Positions 18,729-27,699 of a stretch of 64,000 nucleotides of DNA are shown here, in pieces (within the stretch, counting starts at the first letter, position 1; each line of letters begins with the position of its first letter). Under the pieces are notes generated by a model. The model made no database searches. It was not told the origin of the DNA and saw only the letters and a program-made list of their open reading frames with translations. The stretch covers positions 744,001-808,000 of the forward strand of contig CAVVUC010000004.1 in NCBI GenBank assembly GCA_963751395.1, written 5' to 3'. A program made the translations under genes and the position numbers. The stretch is from CAVVUC01 sp963751395. Lineage in GTDB: Bacteria > Verrucomicrobiota > Verrucomicrobiia > Chthoniobacterales > Chthoniobacteraceae.

Positions 18729-19663
18729 GCGAAACCGCAAAGAGCCTGGCATCACTGTGCAAAAAGCATCCGAAATTTCTGCGTAAGGGTGGACTTTGTG
18801 TCGCCTTGGTACTCACACAGACAGCCAAGGAGAAAGGATTGCCGCTCTCTGCTGAATTATTGCGGACTGAGGAGGGCGGGCAGGTTGCGGGACTTGGCAA
18901 AGCTGCGGTTCAGAAAATTCTTGAAGCACACGATATTACAAAAGTGCTGGCCGAGGAGGGCGGCAGGACGAGCCGCGGCAGTCTTGGCCTGATGAAGGCA
19001 TACGTCGAGACGCTGAATGACCTCAACGCGACGGGAGCCGTAGATTTGGAGGAAGCGTTCGGTTGGTGGATTGAAAAAGTGCGCGCACATTTCGCTTCTG
19101 AGGGGCCAAAGTTTAACTTCGACACGGGCAAATCCCTTCGGGCCAACATTGAGGATTTGCTTCAACAAGCACAGGAGGTTCAAGCGAACGCTGGTGGCAC
19201 CAACTACGTTGGCGCCTTGCTTCAGCATCTCGTCGGCGCGAAGCTCGACTTGGTTCTTGGCGTTGGAAAACTCAAGCATCACGGCTTTTCCGTGGCCGAC
19301 CATTCAACCGAGCGCAAAGGAGACTTTCAGGTTGAGGCGGTGGCTATCCATGTCACCACTCACCCCAGTGAGGCGCTGATTCGCAAGTGTGCGGACAACA
19401 TTCGCGCAGGATTAAAGCCGCTCATCATAAGCGTCGGCGACGGCGTGGCGGGAGCTGGGTTTCTCCTGAAAAATTCTGAACTGGCTGACCGCGTGGACGT
19501 ATTGGATGCCGGGCAATTCCTGACGGCGAATGTTTACGAGAGAAGCTTCTTCAGAGCAGCCGAGTGCAAAGTGACGCTTGGGAAGCTTTTGCAACGCTAC
19601 AACGAGATCGTTGAAGCATGCGAAACTGACCCGACATTGCGCGTGAGGATGCCATGCGCCTAG
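18725..19663 (+). CDS. DUF4928 family protein, probable restriction endonuclease
   Basis: 312 residues, starting MSETAKSLASLCKKHPKFLRKGGL. Its place directly behind a C5 methyltransferase, with a 4-bp overlap, and the motifs FNFDTGKSLRANIEDLL, GGTNYVGALLQHLVGAKLDL and ERKGDFQVEAVAIHVTTHPSEALI are what I know from DUF4928 proteins found in R-M loci. The DFQ-EA-AIHVT stretch (about residues 199-210) resembles a PD-(D/E)xK core and would be the catalytic site if so (inference). The product would cut the unmethylated target of the neighbouring methyltransferase. Confidence is good for the family and moderate for the endonuclease role. Confidence 0.78.
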   Translation: MSETAKSLASLCKKHPKFLRKGGLCVALVLTQTAKEKGLPLSAELLRTEEGGQVAGLGKAAVQKILEAHDITKVLAEEGGRTSRGSLGLMKAYVETLNDLNATGAVDLEEAFGWWIEKVRAHFASEGPKFNFDTGKSLRANIEDLLQQAQEVQANAGGTNYVGALLQHLVGAKLDLVLGVGKLKHHGFSVADHSTERKGDFQVEAVAIHVTTHPSEALIRKCADNIRAGLKPLIISVGDGVAGAGFLLKNSELADRVDVLDAGQFLTANVYERSFFRAAECKVTLGKLLQRYNEIVEACETDPTLRVRMPCA

Positions 19664-19670
19664 CGGTGCT

Positions 19671-20105
19671 ATGGCCGACATATTCTCATCGCGGAAACGC
19701 TCTGCAATCATGGCCTTGGTGCGGAGCGCTGGCAACGCAAGCACCGAACAGCGGCTTGTGTTTTTATTCCGTGCCCATCACATCACAGGTTGGCGTCGCG
19801 GTGTGAAATTGCCCGGTTCGCCGGATTTTGTTTGGCGACGCGAACGAGTCGCATTGTTTGCGGATGGCTGCTTTTGGCATGGTTGCCCTCGCCACGGCCG
19901 CATACCCAAATCCCGCATCGTTTATTGGGCGGAAAAACTGGCCCGTAATTCTGAACGGGATCGAAAGGTTGCTCGCGAACTTCGCACACGAGGCTGGACA
20001 GTGCTCCGGGTTTGGGAATGTGCTTTGAAACCGGACCGGCAGGCAGCCACTTTGCGGCGGCTTGTGAGGGCGCTTGAACGAAGGATCACGCCTCCGCATT
20101 CGTGA
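19671..20105 (+). CDS. vsr: Very short patch repair endonuclease (Vsr)
   Basis: 144 residues, start ATG at 19671, eight bases after the previous stop. Vsr motifs are all present: STEQRLVFLFRAHHITGWRR, then LPGSPDFVW with catalytic Asp D52, ALFADGCFWHGC (62-72) with the zinc and catalytic His/Cys, KLARNSERDRKV, and GWTVLRVWECAL at the end. Vsr nicks next to T:G mismatches that arise when 5-methylcytosine deaminates, so it protects the genome from the mutagenic effect of the neighbouring methyltransferase. This implies the methyltransferase makes 5mC at a defined site. The last 20 bases overlap the antisense end of the capsid remnant (20086). Confidence 0.93.
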   Translation: MADIFSSRKRSAIMALVRSAGNASTEQRLVFLFRAHHITGWRRGVKLPGSPDFVWRRERVALFADGCFWHGCPRHGRIPKSRIVYWAEKLARNSERDRKVARELRTRGWTVLRVWECALKPDRQAATLRRLVRALERRITPPHS

Positions 20106-20541
20106 TCGAATCCGTGATCACAATCGGCACGCCGGCCACTGAATCCGGCAGCGTGGGCACACCGGTCGCGCTGGTGACCTTGGTGCGGCTCTTGCGAAGC
20201 TGCTCCAGCGTGCGGCGGTTCATGAGGCAGACATCCGGGGCGACACCGACCGGGAACTTGCTCAGCGCCTCGAACGCGAGATCGTCGTTGAACGTGGTGC
20301 CGTTGGCCGTGCCGATGTTCTTCACACGGACGGCGGAATTCTTGTTCACGAACTGGAGCCCGATCCAGGTGGTCAGATCGCACACGCAGCCGGGGAACTT
20401 CTTCCCGTTGGCATCCGCCAGCGATTCGACGCGCCAGTCGGAGACCTGCATGCAATCTGTCGAGCAAGGCTTGCCGTCATGCGTAACTTCCTGATTTTCA
20501 ATGGATGGGGGCTTGACTTCCACCCAACACCGCAAGGACAC
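20086..20541 (-). pseudogene. Phage major capsid protein, C-terminal remnant
   Basis: An open frame of 151 residues reads like the C-terminal half of a tailed-phage major capsid protein: WIGLQFVNKNSAVRVKNIG, LSKFPVGVAPDVCLMNRRTLEQLRKSRT, and the end PTLPDSVAGVPIVITDSITNAEA. The AGVPI-TDSI ending is common in head proteins of the HK97-like and GP7-like families. The N-terminal domain is missing: nth ends at 20552 only 11 bases upstream, so a deletion has joined the two. The first 10 residues (MSLRCWVEVK) are probably not original. It overlaps the end of vsr. I take it as a prophage scar beside the R-M island. No other phage gene is visible. Confidence 0.6.
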
Positions 20542-20551
20542 GACGCCCCGT

Positions 20552-21187
20552 TCACTCCTTGAACGCGCCCGGGCAAAGGTGCTGCAGTTCGCAGCCCGCG
20601 CAGTCGGGCTTGCGCGCGTAGCAGCGGCGGCGGCCGTGCCAGATGAGCCAGTGGCTGAAGTCGGTCCAGTGCTCGCGAGGAATGAGCTTCATCAAATCGG
20701 CTTCGATCTTCACGGGATCGGTGTGCCTGGTCAGCTTGAAGCGCTGCGACAAGCGCGCGACGTGGGTGTCCACGACGACGCCTTCATTTTTTCCGAAGGC
20801 ATTTCCCAGAACGACGTTCGCCGTCTTGCGGCCGACTCCGTGGAGCGCGTGCAGCGCTTCCATCGTGTCGGGAACTTCGCCGCCGTGCAGCGCCACGATG
20901 CCGGCGCAAGCGGCGCGGATCGCCCTGGCTTTGTTGCGATAGAAGCCGGTGGACTGGACGGCTTTCTCGATCTCCTCTTGCGACGCTTCGGCGAAATCCT
21001 TAGCGGTCTTGTATCGCTTGAACAATGCCGGCGTGACCATGTTCACGCGCTTGTCCGTGCATTGCGCCGAAAGGATCGTCGCGATCAGCAACTGGAGCGG
21101 GTTCGCAAAATCCAGCTCGCAGTGCGCGTCGGGATAAACGCGCCGGAGCGCCTCCGCCAAAGCCGTCGCGCGTTCGGTTCGGTTCAT
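20552..21187 (-). CDS. nth: Endonuclease III (DNA glycosylase/AP lyase)
   Basis: 211 residues, the usual length. The helix-hairpin-helix motif LHGVGRKTANVVLGN (115-129) holds catalytic Lys K121; Asp D140 follows in VVVDTHVARL. The 4Fe-4S cluster has the standard spacing C189-x6-C196-x2-C199-x5-C205 (CYARKPDCAGCELQHLC). All key residues are present. The enzyme removes oxidised pyrimidines and cuts the resulting abasic site in base excision repair. It is intact although the phage capsid remnant abuts its 3' end. It follows the large TPR gene on the same strand with a 64-base gap. Confidence 0.95.
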   Translation of the reverse strand: MNRTERATALAEALRRVYPDAHCELDFANPLQLLIATILSAQCTDKRVNMVTPALFKRYKTAKDFAEASQEEIEKAVQSTGFYRNKARAIRAACAGIVALHGGEVPDTMEALHALHGVGRKTANVVLGNAFGKNEGVVVDTHVARLSQRFKLTRHTDPVKIEADLMKLIPREHWTDFSHWLIWHGRRRCYARKPDCAGCELQHLCPGAFKE

Positions 21188-21251
21188 GTGCAGCGCAACA
21201 AGAAGCGGCGGTTTGCAAGCGCCGGGGCGGTTTCAAATCGCCCTTCCCTGC

Positions 21252-24200
21252 TCATTTTCCGGGAGCGAGTTCCTGCAGGCGCGCCTGCGCCTTCGGTGCG
21301 GACGGCGCGTTCGGATATTTCTGGACGAGATCCTTGTAGCCTTTGATCGCCTTGGCCATCTGCTCGGACTTCTTCGGCTTCGAGGTCTCCGTCAAAGTGG
21401 CGGCCTGCTTTTCGAGCGCCTGCCCGCCTCTCCACAATCCCTCGGCGGCAGCGACTGGAACGCCTTCGTAAAAGGTCGAGATCTTCATGTAGTAATCGAT
21501 CGCCGGCCCGGTCTGGTTCTTCTCCATTTGAATATCGCCGCCCAGCAGCATCGAGTTTGCGCGCAACTCCGCGGTCGCTGTCGGCGCGCGGATGATCTGC
21601 ACAAGAAGCCCCGCAGCCTCGTCGTATTTCTTCTGCTGGTAAAGCGATTGGGCGATTCCGAAGTTCGCCTCGAGGATTTTCGGCGACCACGGGTAGAGCT
21701 TCTTGAGCGTGTCGAACTTCGCTCCCGCTTCAGCCACCTTGCCTTGTTTCTGCAAGGTCTTGCCGATGCCGTAGAGCGAGATCGCCTGCGCCTGCATTGT
21801 CTCCAGCGGAGCCTTGTCCGGTGCGGCTCCGGGCGGGTTCGGATATTTTTCCGCAAGCTGTTCGTAAACCTTCTGCGCCTCGTCGAGTTTGCCGCTCTCG
21901 ATGAGCGCGCCGCCGTAGAGGTCGATGTCTGCCGGCGCGTATTTCAACTTCGCATCGTAGGCGGCGGTCATCTGCTCAAGCGCCTTTGCTTTGTCCTTCT
22001 CGAAAATGAGCGCGGCCAGCGTGAACAGGATCTTGCTCCTCGTTTCGGGTTTGTCCTCGAACTTTTTGGCAAAGTCCTGGAAATACTTTTCGACCTCGGG
22101 CTCGGTTTTCAGCCTCGCGGCGAGCAGAAGCTTTTGAATCTGGAGCATGTTCTGAAGCGCGAGCGCCACGGTGTTGCTGGCCGGATAGTTTTCAATGGCC
22201 TTCTCCGCCGCTTCGACCCCGTTCTTGACGCCTTTGTTCCACTCCTCCCGCTGCTGCGGGTTGAGCGCGATGTAGCGTCCCTGCGCCTGCGCGTAGCCGA
22301 GCCAGAGGGTGCTGACTTTCAGCAACGCGACGGCGGCCTGCGGGTTCTGTGGAAGCTTCTCGACCATCTCGTTGTAGGTCGCGATTGCTTCGAGCGTCTT
22401 GCCCGCGTTGATCAGGTTCTGGCCGATGGTGTCATACGCCGAGAATACAATCTCGCTGTCGGGATATTTCGCGATGAACTGTTTCATCGTCGCGATCATC
22501 TCATCGACCTTCGAGTCGGCCGCGTAGATCTGCGCCATCTGGAAATAAGCGAATGGCGCGGGCTGGCTCTTCGGGAACTGTTCCGCGAGTTCCTTGAGCG
22601 TCGCGAGCGCCCCCGGCTTGTCGCCTGCGTTCTGCTTCGCCTGCGCGAGCGCGAACATCGCCGCCGGTTTCAAGTCGCTCTTCGGAAACTTGGCGATGAA
22701 ATCGGTGAGTTCCGGCAGCGCAGCCTTCGTGTCGCCTTTCTGCAGAAAGAGCTGCGCCACAAAATAACCCGACTGCTCGGCCTGCGGCGTGCCGGCGTAT
22801 TTCTCGCGCGTCGTCTTGAACGCCTTGATTGCGTCGTCGGTTTTGCCCGTGTCCTTGTAAATGGTCGCGATGCCGAATTCCGCCGCGGCGGCGAGTTCCT
22901 GCCTGGGCTTTGTGGCGAGGAAATCGCGAAAGGTTTTCAACGCGTCATCGTATCGCTTGAGCATGATGAGCGCCGTCGCCTGCTGCGTCAGCGTCTCCGC
23001 CGTGAGCCTCCCGTTCTGATACTTTTCCGTTCCTTCCTTGAAATACTTCAGCGCCTTCTCGGGGTCGTTGACCTTCGGGTCGGGCGCGAGGAACATTCCT
23101 CCCAACACCAGCGGAAGGTTGTCAGCCATCGGATCGGCCTTGTGCTTCGAGAAAAATTCGTCGTAGCCCGCGACGGCTTTGTCCACGATGTTCTGTAGCG
23201 CGTAAGTCAGCGTTGTGTAATAGAGAATCTCCTTCTGCTGCTGTTCGTCGGCGAATTGCTTCGCGTGGTTCAGAACAACACGCGCTTCGTCGAATTTCTG
23301 CTGCATGAAATAGGAGCTGCCCACGCGAATCTGTGCCGAAATCGTCGTGTCGGCTTTTTCCTTGAGCGCCGCCAGCTTCACCTCCTCGTGCTCGAGCACG
23401 CGCTCGAGGCGCTTGAATTCCGCCGTGTTCCGATTTCTGAGCGCGTCGGTCTTGCGCAGCTTCACGTTTGCGACGCGCGCTTCCTGCGCCTTCACCATCA
23501 ACTCCTTCGGTTCGACCGCCCGGCAGGCCTCGATTGCCTTCGCATACAACGCCTGTTTCTCGGATTGATCGCTGAGGTTCGCGCGGCTGATGAGGACTTC
23601 GCCGATTTGGAACTGGGCGTCGTTGGCAAGCGCGACGTCGGTCCGGCTTTTCACGATGCCGCCAAGCAGCTTCGCGGCTTCTTCGAGTTTCGCGAGGGCC
23701 TTCTCCTTCGGAAGCTCCCCGCCGCCCGCCTCCGCCGCCAGCGTGAACGCGAGCAGGTACTCGCTGTCCTGGATCGACTCGCTTTTGGGAAACTTCGCGA
23801 TGTTCTCGCGCAGACCGGCTTCCGCCTTTTCATACTCCTTGGTCTGATAGAGCGCGACAGCCCGGGCGTAGATCATGTTTTCGAGACCATCGCTGTTTGG
23901 ATATTTTTGAATGGTCGCGTCGAACTGTTTGATCGCGTCCTGGAAAGCCGCGAGCCGGTTTGGATCGTCCGTTTTCATCTGCATCGCCTTTGCCGAAAGA
24001 ACCTGCGGCAGCAACCCGCTCCCAAGCTCCTGGACTTCGGGAGACGGTTGCGGCGCGGGTGCCGGCGCCGGGCTGGCGACTTTTTTCAGGTTCGCAATGC
24101 TCTTGTCGAGATCGCCAAGCAGGTAATAGATGTAGCCGAGACGGAACTGCGATTCAGGCGCGACGACTGTGTTCGAGTATTTATTGAGGACTTCCTCGTA

Positions 24201-24377
24201 AGCGTCCGCGGCTTCCTTGAGCCTCCCCTCGTTGAGCAGAGCGAGCGCGGCCGAGGCCATGACCTGGTCGGGAGAAGCAGGTGGAGCCTGTGCATAGGCG
24301 GGCGCAGCGGCGACTGCAACGAGCCAAAGAAAAATCAAACTGCGGAGAACGCGGAGGATCGGGAAGGATGTCTTCAT
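21252..24377 (-). CDS. Large exported TPR protein
   Basis: 1041 residues. A signal peptide is clear (MKTSFPILRVLRSLIFLWLVAVAAAPAYAQ, probable cleavage near residue 30). The rest is a chain of tetratricopeptide repeats of the YbgF/BamD kind, with recurring features such as FRLGYIYYLLGDLDKSIANL, AAEFGIATIYKDTGKTDDAIKAF, and FAYFQMAQIYAADSKVDEMIATM. About 20 to 25 repeats would fit the length. A Pro/Ala-rich linker (about 105-120) follows the first repeats. TPR solenoids hold protein complexes together; in the periplasm they often serve envelope assembly, but no partner is indicated. It is divergent from the gene at 24450 and precedes nth on the same strand. Confidence 0.85.
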   Translation of the reverse strand: MKTSFPILRVLRSLIFLWLVAVAAAPAYAQAPPASPDQVMASAALALLNEGRLKEAADAYEEVLNKYSNTVVAPESQFRLGYIYYLLGDLDKSIANLKKVASPAPAPAPQPSPEVQELGSGLLPQVLSAKAMQMKTDDPNRLAAFQDAIKQFDATIQKYPNSDGLENMIYARAVALYQTKEYEKAEAGLRENIAKFPKSESIQDSEYLLAFTLAAEAGGGELPKEKALAKLEEAAKLLGGIVKSRTDVALANDAQFQIGEVLISRANLSDQSEKQALYAKAIEACRAVEPKELMVKAQEARVANVKLRKTDALRNRNTAEFKRLERVLEHEEVKLAALKEKADTTISAQIRVGSSYFMQQKFDEARVVLNHAKQFADEQQQKEILYYTTLTYALQNIVDKAVAGYDEFFSKHKADPMADNLPLVLGGMFLAPDPKVNDPEKALKYFKEGTEKYQNGRLTAETLTQQATALIMLKRYDDALKTFRDFLATKPRQELAAAAEFGIATIYKDTGKTDDAIKAFKTTREKYAGTPQAEQSGYFVAQLFLQKGDTKAALPELTDFIAKFPKSDLKPAAMFALAQAKQNAGDKPGALATLKELAEQFPKSQPAPFAYFQMAQIYAADSKVDEMIATMKQFIAKYPDSEIVFSAYDTIGQNLINAGKTLEAIATYNEMVEKLPQNPQAAVALLKVSTLWLGYAQAQGRYIALNPQQREEWNKGVKNGVEAAEKAIENYPASNTVALALQNMLQIQKLLLAARLKTEPEVEKYFQDFAKKFEDKPETRSKILFTLAALIFEKDKAKALEQMTAAYDAKLKYAPADIDLYGGALIESGKLDEAQKVYEQLAEKYPNPPGAAPDKAPLETMQAQAISLYGIGKTLQKQGKVAEAGAKFDTLKKLYPWSPKILEANFGIAQSLYQQKKYDEAAGLLVQIIRAPTATAELRANSMLLGGDIQMEKNQTGPAIDYYMKISTFYEGVPVAAAEGLWRGGQALEKQAATLTETSKPKKSEQMAKAIKGYKDLVQKYPNAPSAPKAQARLQELAPGK

Positions 24378-24449
24378 AGGAACCGGGGAAACCTTACTAG
24401 AGCCGAGCGTTTGCTTGCCACTCGATTTTTGTAATTTTAATCATTGGGC

Positions 24450-24884
24450 ATGAATCGCAGCCGCGTAACGCCGACCCAGCTTCTTCTCGCCCTCATCGCA
24501 GCGCTGCTGATCGCGCTTCTCGCCACGATGCTCGTTCACCGGAAAAATTCCGCACCGCCCGCCAACATCGAGGGTCTGAAAGATTCGCTCCGCAAAGCCG
24601 CCGAGGCGTCTCTTCCCGCGCCGACGGTCACGAACGATCAAATCGCGATCGCGGCGAAGGACGGGAATGCGGAGGCCATGGCGGAGTCGGTTGCGAAGCA
24701 ATCGGAGGCCCTTGGCGGCACGGCCCTCAAGAGCCCCGGAGAGGACGGCAGCATCCGGCTTCTGGTCCGGATCTCCGGGTCGAACGCCGCACGGTTTCGG
24801 GAGATCGTCACCGGCAAACCGGCGCAGGCCGGAAACGCCGCGCCGGACGGGCGGCAGTTCATCGAGGTCATTATTTCAAAATGA
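24450..24884 (+). CDS. Hypothetical single-pass membrane protein
   Basis: 144 residues from ATG 24450 (a TTG two codons upstream is possible). A hydrophobic helix at about 10-30 (QLLLALIAALLIALLATMLV) is followed by a soluble part of about 110 residues with SLRKAAEASLPAPTVTNDQIAIAA and ending GRQFIEVIISK. I do not recognise a family. It overlaps the nucleoside phosphorylase-like gene by 4 bp (24881-24884), so the two are coupled in translation. It is divergent from the TPR gene, with a 72-bp shared upstream region. Confidence 0.65.
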   Translation: MNRSRVTPTQLLLALIAALLIALLATMLVHRKNSAPPANIEGLKDSLRKAAEASLPAPTVTNDQIAIAAKDGNAEAMAESVAKQSEALGGTALKSPGEDGSIRLLVRISGSNAARFREIVTGKPAQAGNAAPDGRQFIEVIISK

Positions 24885-25579
24885 TCGCCCTCACGTTCGC
24901 ACTGCCGCAGGAAAGCAAGGACTTCGTCGCCGCACTCGATCAAAGGGGGACGGAATCGACGGGCAGTCTGCCCGTCCTGCTCGGCAGCATGGCATCGCGC
25001 GAAATCGTGGTCGCGCACACAGGCGTCGGACCGGTGTCGGCGGCTCACCGGATCGGGCGACTGCTGTCACGCCATCGCCCGAAGACGCTTGTCTGCACAG
25101 GGTTTGCGGGCGCACTCTCGCCGGCGCTACGAATCGGCGACATCGTTGTGGCGGAGAATTTTTCCGGACCGGATCTGCTTGATAAAGCGGTTGCGTCCGG
25201 AAGCGGCAACGTCTTCCGTGGCGTGTTGACTTCACAGTTCCACACCGTCGAAACGCCGGAGGCGAAGCGCCTCCTGGCCAACGAAACCGGAGCGATCGCG
25301 GTGGACATGGAAACCCGGTCAGTCTTCGACGCCTGCATCCGCGCCGGCATTCCGATGCTCTCGATCCGCGCGATCAGCGACACCGCCACGCAGGCGCTGC
25401 CGGTGCCATTCGCAATCTGGTTCGACGCGGACAAGCAGCAGCCGCGCGTCCTGGCGCTCGTCCGGCATCTGATTTTCCATCCGGCGCTGATTCCCGATTT
25501 TTGCAAATTCGTAAGCGGCATCAACATTGCGCGGCGAAACCTCACGAGGCAGCTCATGCAGCTCGTCCCAAAGCTTTGA
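24881..25579 (+). CDS. Nucleoside phosphorylase / MTAN-like (PNP/UDP family) protein
   Basis: 232 residues. The fold is shown by MIALTFALPQESKDF at the start, IVVAHTGVGPVSAA, VCTGFAGALSPALRIGDIVVAEN, the purine-binding AIAVDMETRSVF (VDMET) and SIRAISDTA with the catalytic Asp of the RxISD motif. These are the landmarks of 5'-methylthioadenosine/S-adenosylhomocysteine nucleosidase and related purine phosphorylases. A C-terminal extension of about 35 residues (HPALIPDFCKFV to QLVPKL) is seen also in hopanoid-associated phosphorylase HpnG-type proteins. Substrate cannot be decided. It is coupled to the membrane protein upstream. Confidence 0.78.
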   Translation: MIALTFALPQESKDFVAALDQRGTESTGSLPVLLGSMASREIVVAHTGVGPVSAAHRIGRLLSRHRPKTLVCTGFAGALSPALRIGDIVVAENFSGPDLLDKAVASGSGNVFRGVLTSQFHTVETPEAKRLLANETGAIAVDMETRSVFDACIRAGIPMLSIRAISDTATQALPVPFAIWFDADKQQPRVLALVRHLIFHPALIPDFCKFVSGINIARRNLTRQLMQLVPKL

Positions 25580-25661
25580 GGCCAGCCGTTGGAGCAGCGG
25601 ACGACGATCATAAAACAGCATGGACTCCGAGTCGCTGAAAGGTTCATCGTGTGGCACCCCT

Positions 25662-27698
25662 ATGAAACGTATTTTTTGCATGGCTGCCTTGATGGCGACG
25701 GTTGCGCAGGCGGCGGAGTTCCACCTCGCGCCGACCGGTGACGACGCCAACCCCGGCACGAAAGACAAACCGTTTGCCACGCTTGAACGGGCGCGCGACG
25801 CGGCCCGGCAGGCGAAAGGCTCGACGGTCACGCTTGCCGGGGGGACTTACCGGCTCTCCCAAACACTGGCGCTCGACGCACGCGACTCCGGAACGACTTA
25901 CCGGGCTGTGAACGCGCGCGTGACCGGCGGCGTGGAAATTCCGGCTGGTGCCGTGAAGACGGTCACCGACCCGGCCATTCTGGAGCGGTTGCTGCCGGAG
26001 GTCCGCGGAAAAGTGTTGGAGGTTGATTTGCGGGCTTTGGGCATTGCCGATTTTGGCGAGATCGGGCCGCGCGGGTTCCGTCGGCCTTACGTGCCGGCAC
26101 CGCTGGAGTTGTTCGTGGACGGCGAGCCGCTGAGTCTCGCGCGCTGGCCCAATCCCGGTCAACCGGCCGTGCCGATCGGCAAGGTGCTCGACAAAGGTGC
26201 CGTGACGCGCAACGGCGAAAAGCCGACACGCGGCGGGACGTTTGAGTTTGTCACCGATCGTCCGAGGCGTTGGACGAAGGCCGACGATGTCTGGATCACC
26301 GGCTTGTTCGAGAACGGCTACGCCGACAGCACGGTGAAAGTGAAGGCGTTCGATTTGGAAAAGAAAACGCTCACAACCGTGCAGCCGCACATGTACGGGT
26401 TCTCCTCCGGCAAGGCGTGGAACACCTGGGTCGCTTTGAATCTGCTCGAAGAAATCGACCTCCCCGGCGAGTTCATGGCCGACAAGAAAACCGGCAGGCT
26501 CTATTTCCTGCCGCCGGCCGGGAAGGACATCGCGAAAAGCCGGCTTGAGGTGACGGTGATGAAAGAGCCGCTCGTCGCCATCGAGGGCGCGACCGGCGTG
26601 GTGCTCGACGGCGTGAGCTTCGAGTGTTCGCGCGGGATGGGCGTTTACATCGAGCGCGGCGCGAACAACCGCATCCAGAACGCGACCCTTCGCAATCTCG
26701 GCATGGTGGCGGTGTGCATCGGCAAAGGCGTCGCGCCCGACCCGGAATACCGGCACTCTTTCACCGGCGGGCCCGTGTCGCGCGAGCTTGGATCGTGGCA
26801 CGAGCACATTTACGACAACACGACATTCAATCGCGAGGCCGGCACCGGGCATGGCATCGTGAACTGCAAGATCAACAACATCGGCGCGGGCGCGATCTCG
26901 CTCGGCGGCGGCGACCGCGTGAAGCTGGAGGCGGCCGGCAACTTCGTCGAGAACTGCGACATCCATCATTTCAACCGCTGGGACCGCACCTACAAGGCCG
27001 CCGTGAACATCGACGGCGTTGGCAACATCATCCGGCACTGCGTGCTTCACGACTGCCCCGGCAGCGCGATTTACCTGCACGGCAACGATCACCTCATCGA
27101 GTTTAACGAGATCCACCACGCGATGATGGACGGGGACGACATGGGCGCGTTCTACATGGGGCGCGATCCGACGGAGCGCGGCAACGTCATCCGCTACAAC
27201 CACTGGCACGACCTCGCGCCTTCCCACGGCACGCTCTGCCTCTATTTCGACGACTGTGGCGGCGATGGCACAAAGATTTACGGCAACGTGTTCCGCAAGG
27301 CTGGCAACGCGGCCACGGTATTGATCAACGGCGGCAGCGATTTCACGGTGACGAACAACATCTTCATTGATTGCAAGATGCCGGTCCGAATGGGCGGCGG
27401 CGTGGGCTGGCGCACGAAGGAGGGCCGGTTCGAGACGCGCATGAAAGCGGTCGGCTACGACCAGTCGCCGTGGCGCGAGCGGTATCCGGAGTTGCTCGAT
27501 TACCTCGCTTCGCGCCCGCAGATGCCGCGCGGGAATTTGTTTGCGAAGAACCTGCTCGTGAACACCAAGCTCGTGGAGGTGAAGAGCGTGACGTTTGACA
27601 ACAATCGCTCCGTCGCCACCGATCCTGGAATGAAGGACGTCGGCATCCCCGGCTTCGAGCCGATCCCGTTCGACAAGATCGGGCTGAAGAAGAACTGA
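25662..27698 (+). CDS. Secreted right-handed parallel beta-helix protein, probable polysaccharide-active enzyme
   Basis: 678 residues. ATG 25662 gives a signal peptide MKRIFCMAALMATVAQA with cleavage after AQA; an ATG 14 codons earlier lacks this. The mature start, FHLAPTGDDANPGTKDKPFATLERARD, is the standard opening of DUF1565-type beta-helix proteins. Beta-helix rungs with N-x-I/V patterns run from about 300 to 640 (NNRIQNATLRNLGM, GHGIVNCKINNIGAG, GNIIRHCVLHDCPG, GNVIRYNHWHD). Such proteins are mostly lyases or glycosidases (for example GH110-like). It is the first gene of a locus with a transporter two bases downstream and several glycosidases, so a role in a galactose-containing or pectic polysaccharide is likely (inference). 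Confidence 0.8.
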   Translation: MKRIFCMAALMATVAQAAEFHLAPTGDDANPGTKDKPFATLERARDAARQAKGSTVTLAGGTYRLSQTLALDARDSGTTYRAVNARVTGGVEIPAGAVKTVTDPAILERLLPEVRGKVLEVDLRALGIADFGEIGPRGFRRPYVPAPLELFVDGEPLSLARWPNPGQPAVPIGKVLDKGAVTRNGEKPTRGGTFEFVTDRPRRWTKADDVWITGLFENGYADSTVKVKAFDLEKKTLTTVQPHMYGFSSGKAWNTWVALNLLEEIDLPGEFMADKKTGRLYFLPPAGKDIAKSRLEVTVMKEPLVAIEGATGVVLDGVSFECSRGMGVYIERGANNRIQNATLRNLGMVAVCIGKGVAPDPEYRHSFTGGPVSRELGSWHEHIYDNTTFNREAGTGHGIVNCKINNIGAGAISLGGGDRVKLEAAGNFVENCDIHHFNRWDRTYKAAVNIDGVGNIIRHCVLHDCPGSAIYLHGNDHLIEFNEIHHAMMDGDDMGAFYMGRDPTERGNVIRYNHWHDLAPSHGTLCLYFDDCGGDGTKIYGNVFRKAGNAATVLINGGSDFTVTNNIFIDCKMPVRMGGGVGWRTKEGRFETRMKAVGYDQSPWRERYPELLDYLASRPQMPRGNLFAKNLLVNTKLVEVKSVTFDNNRSVATDPGMKDVGIPGFEPIPFDKIGLKKN

Positions 27699-27699
27699 G

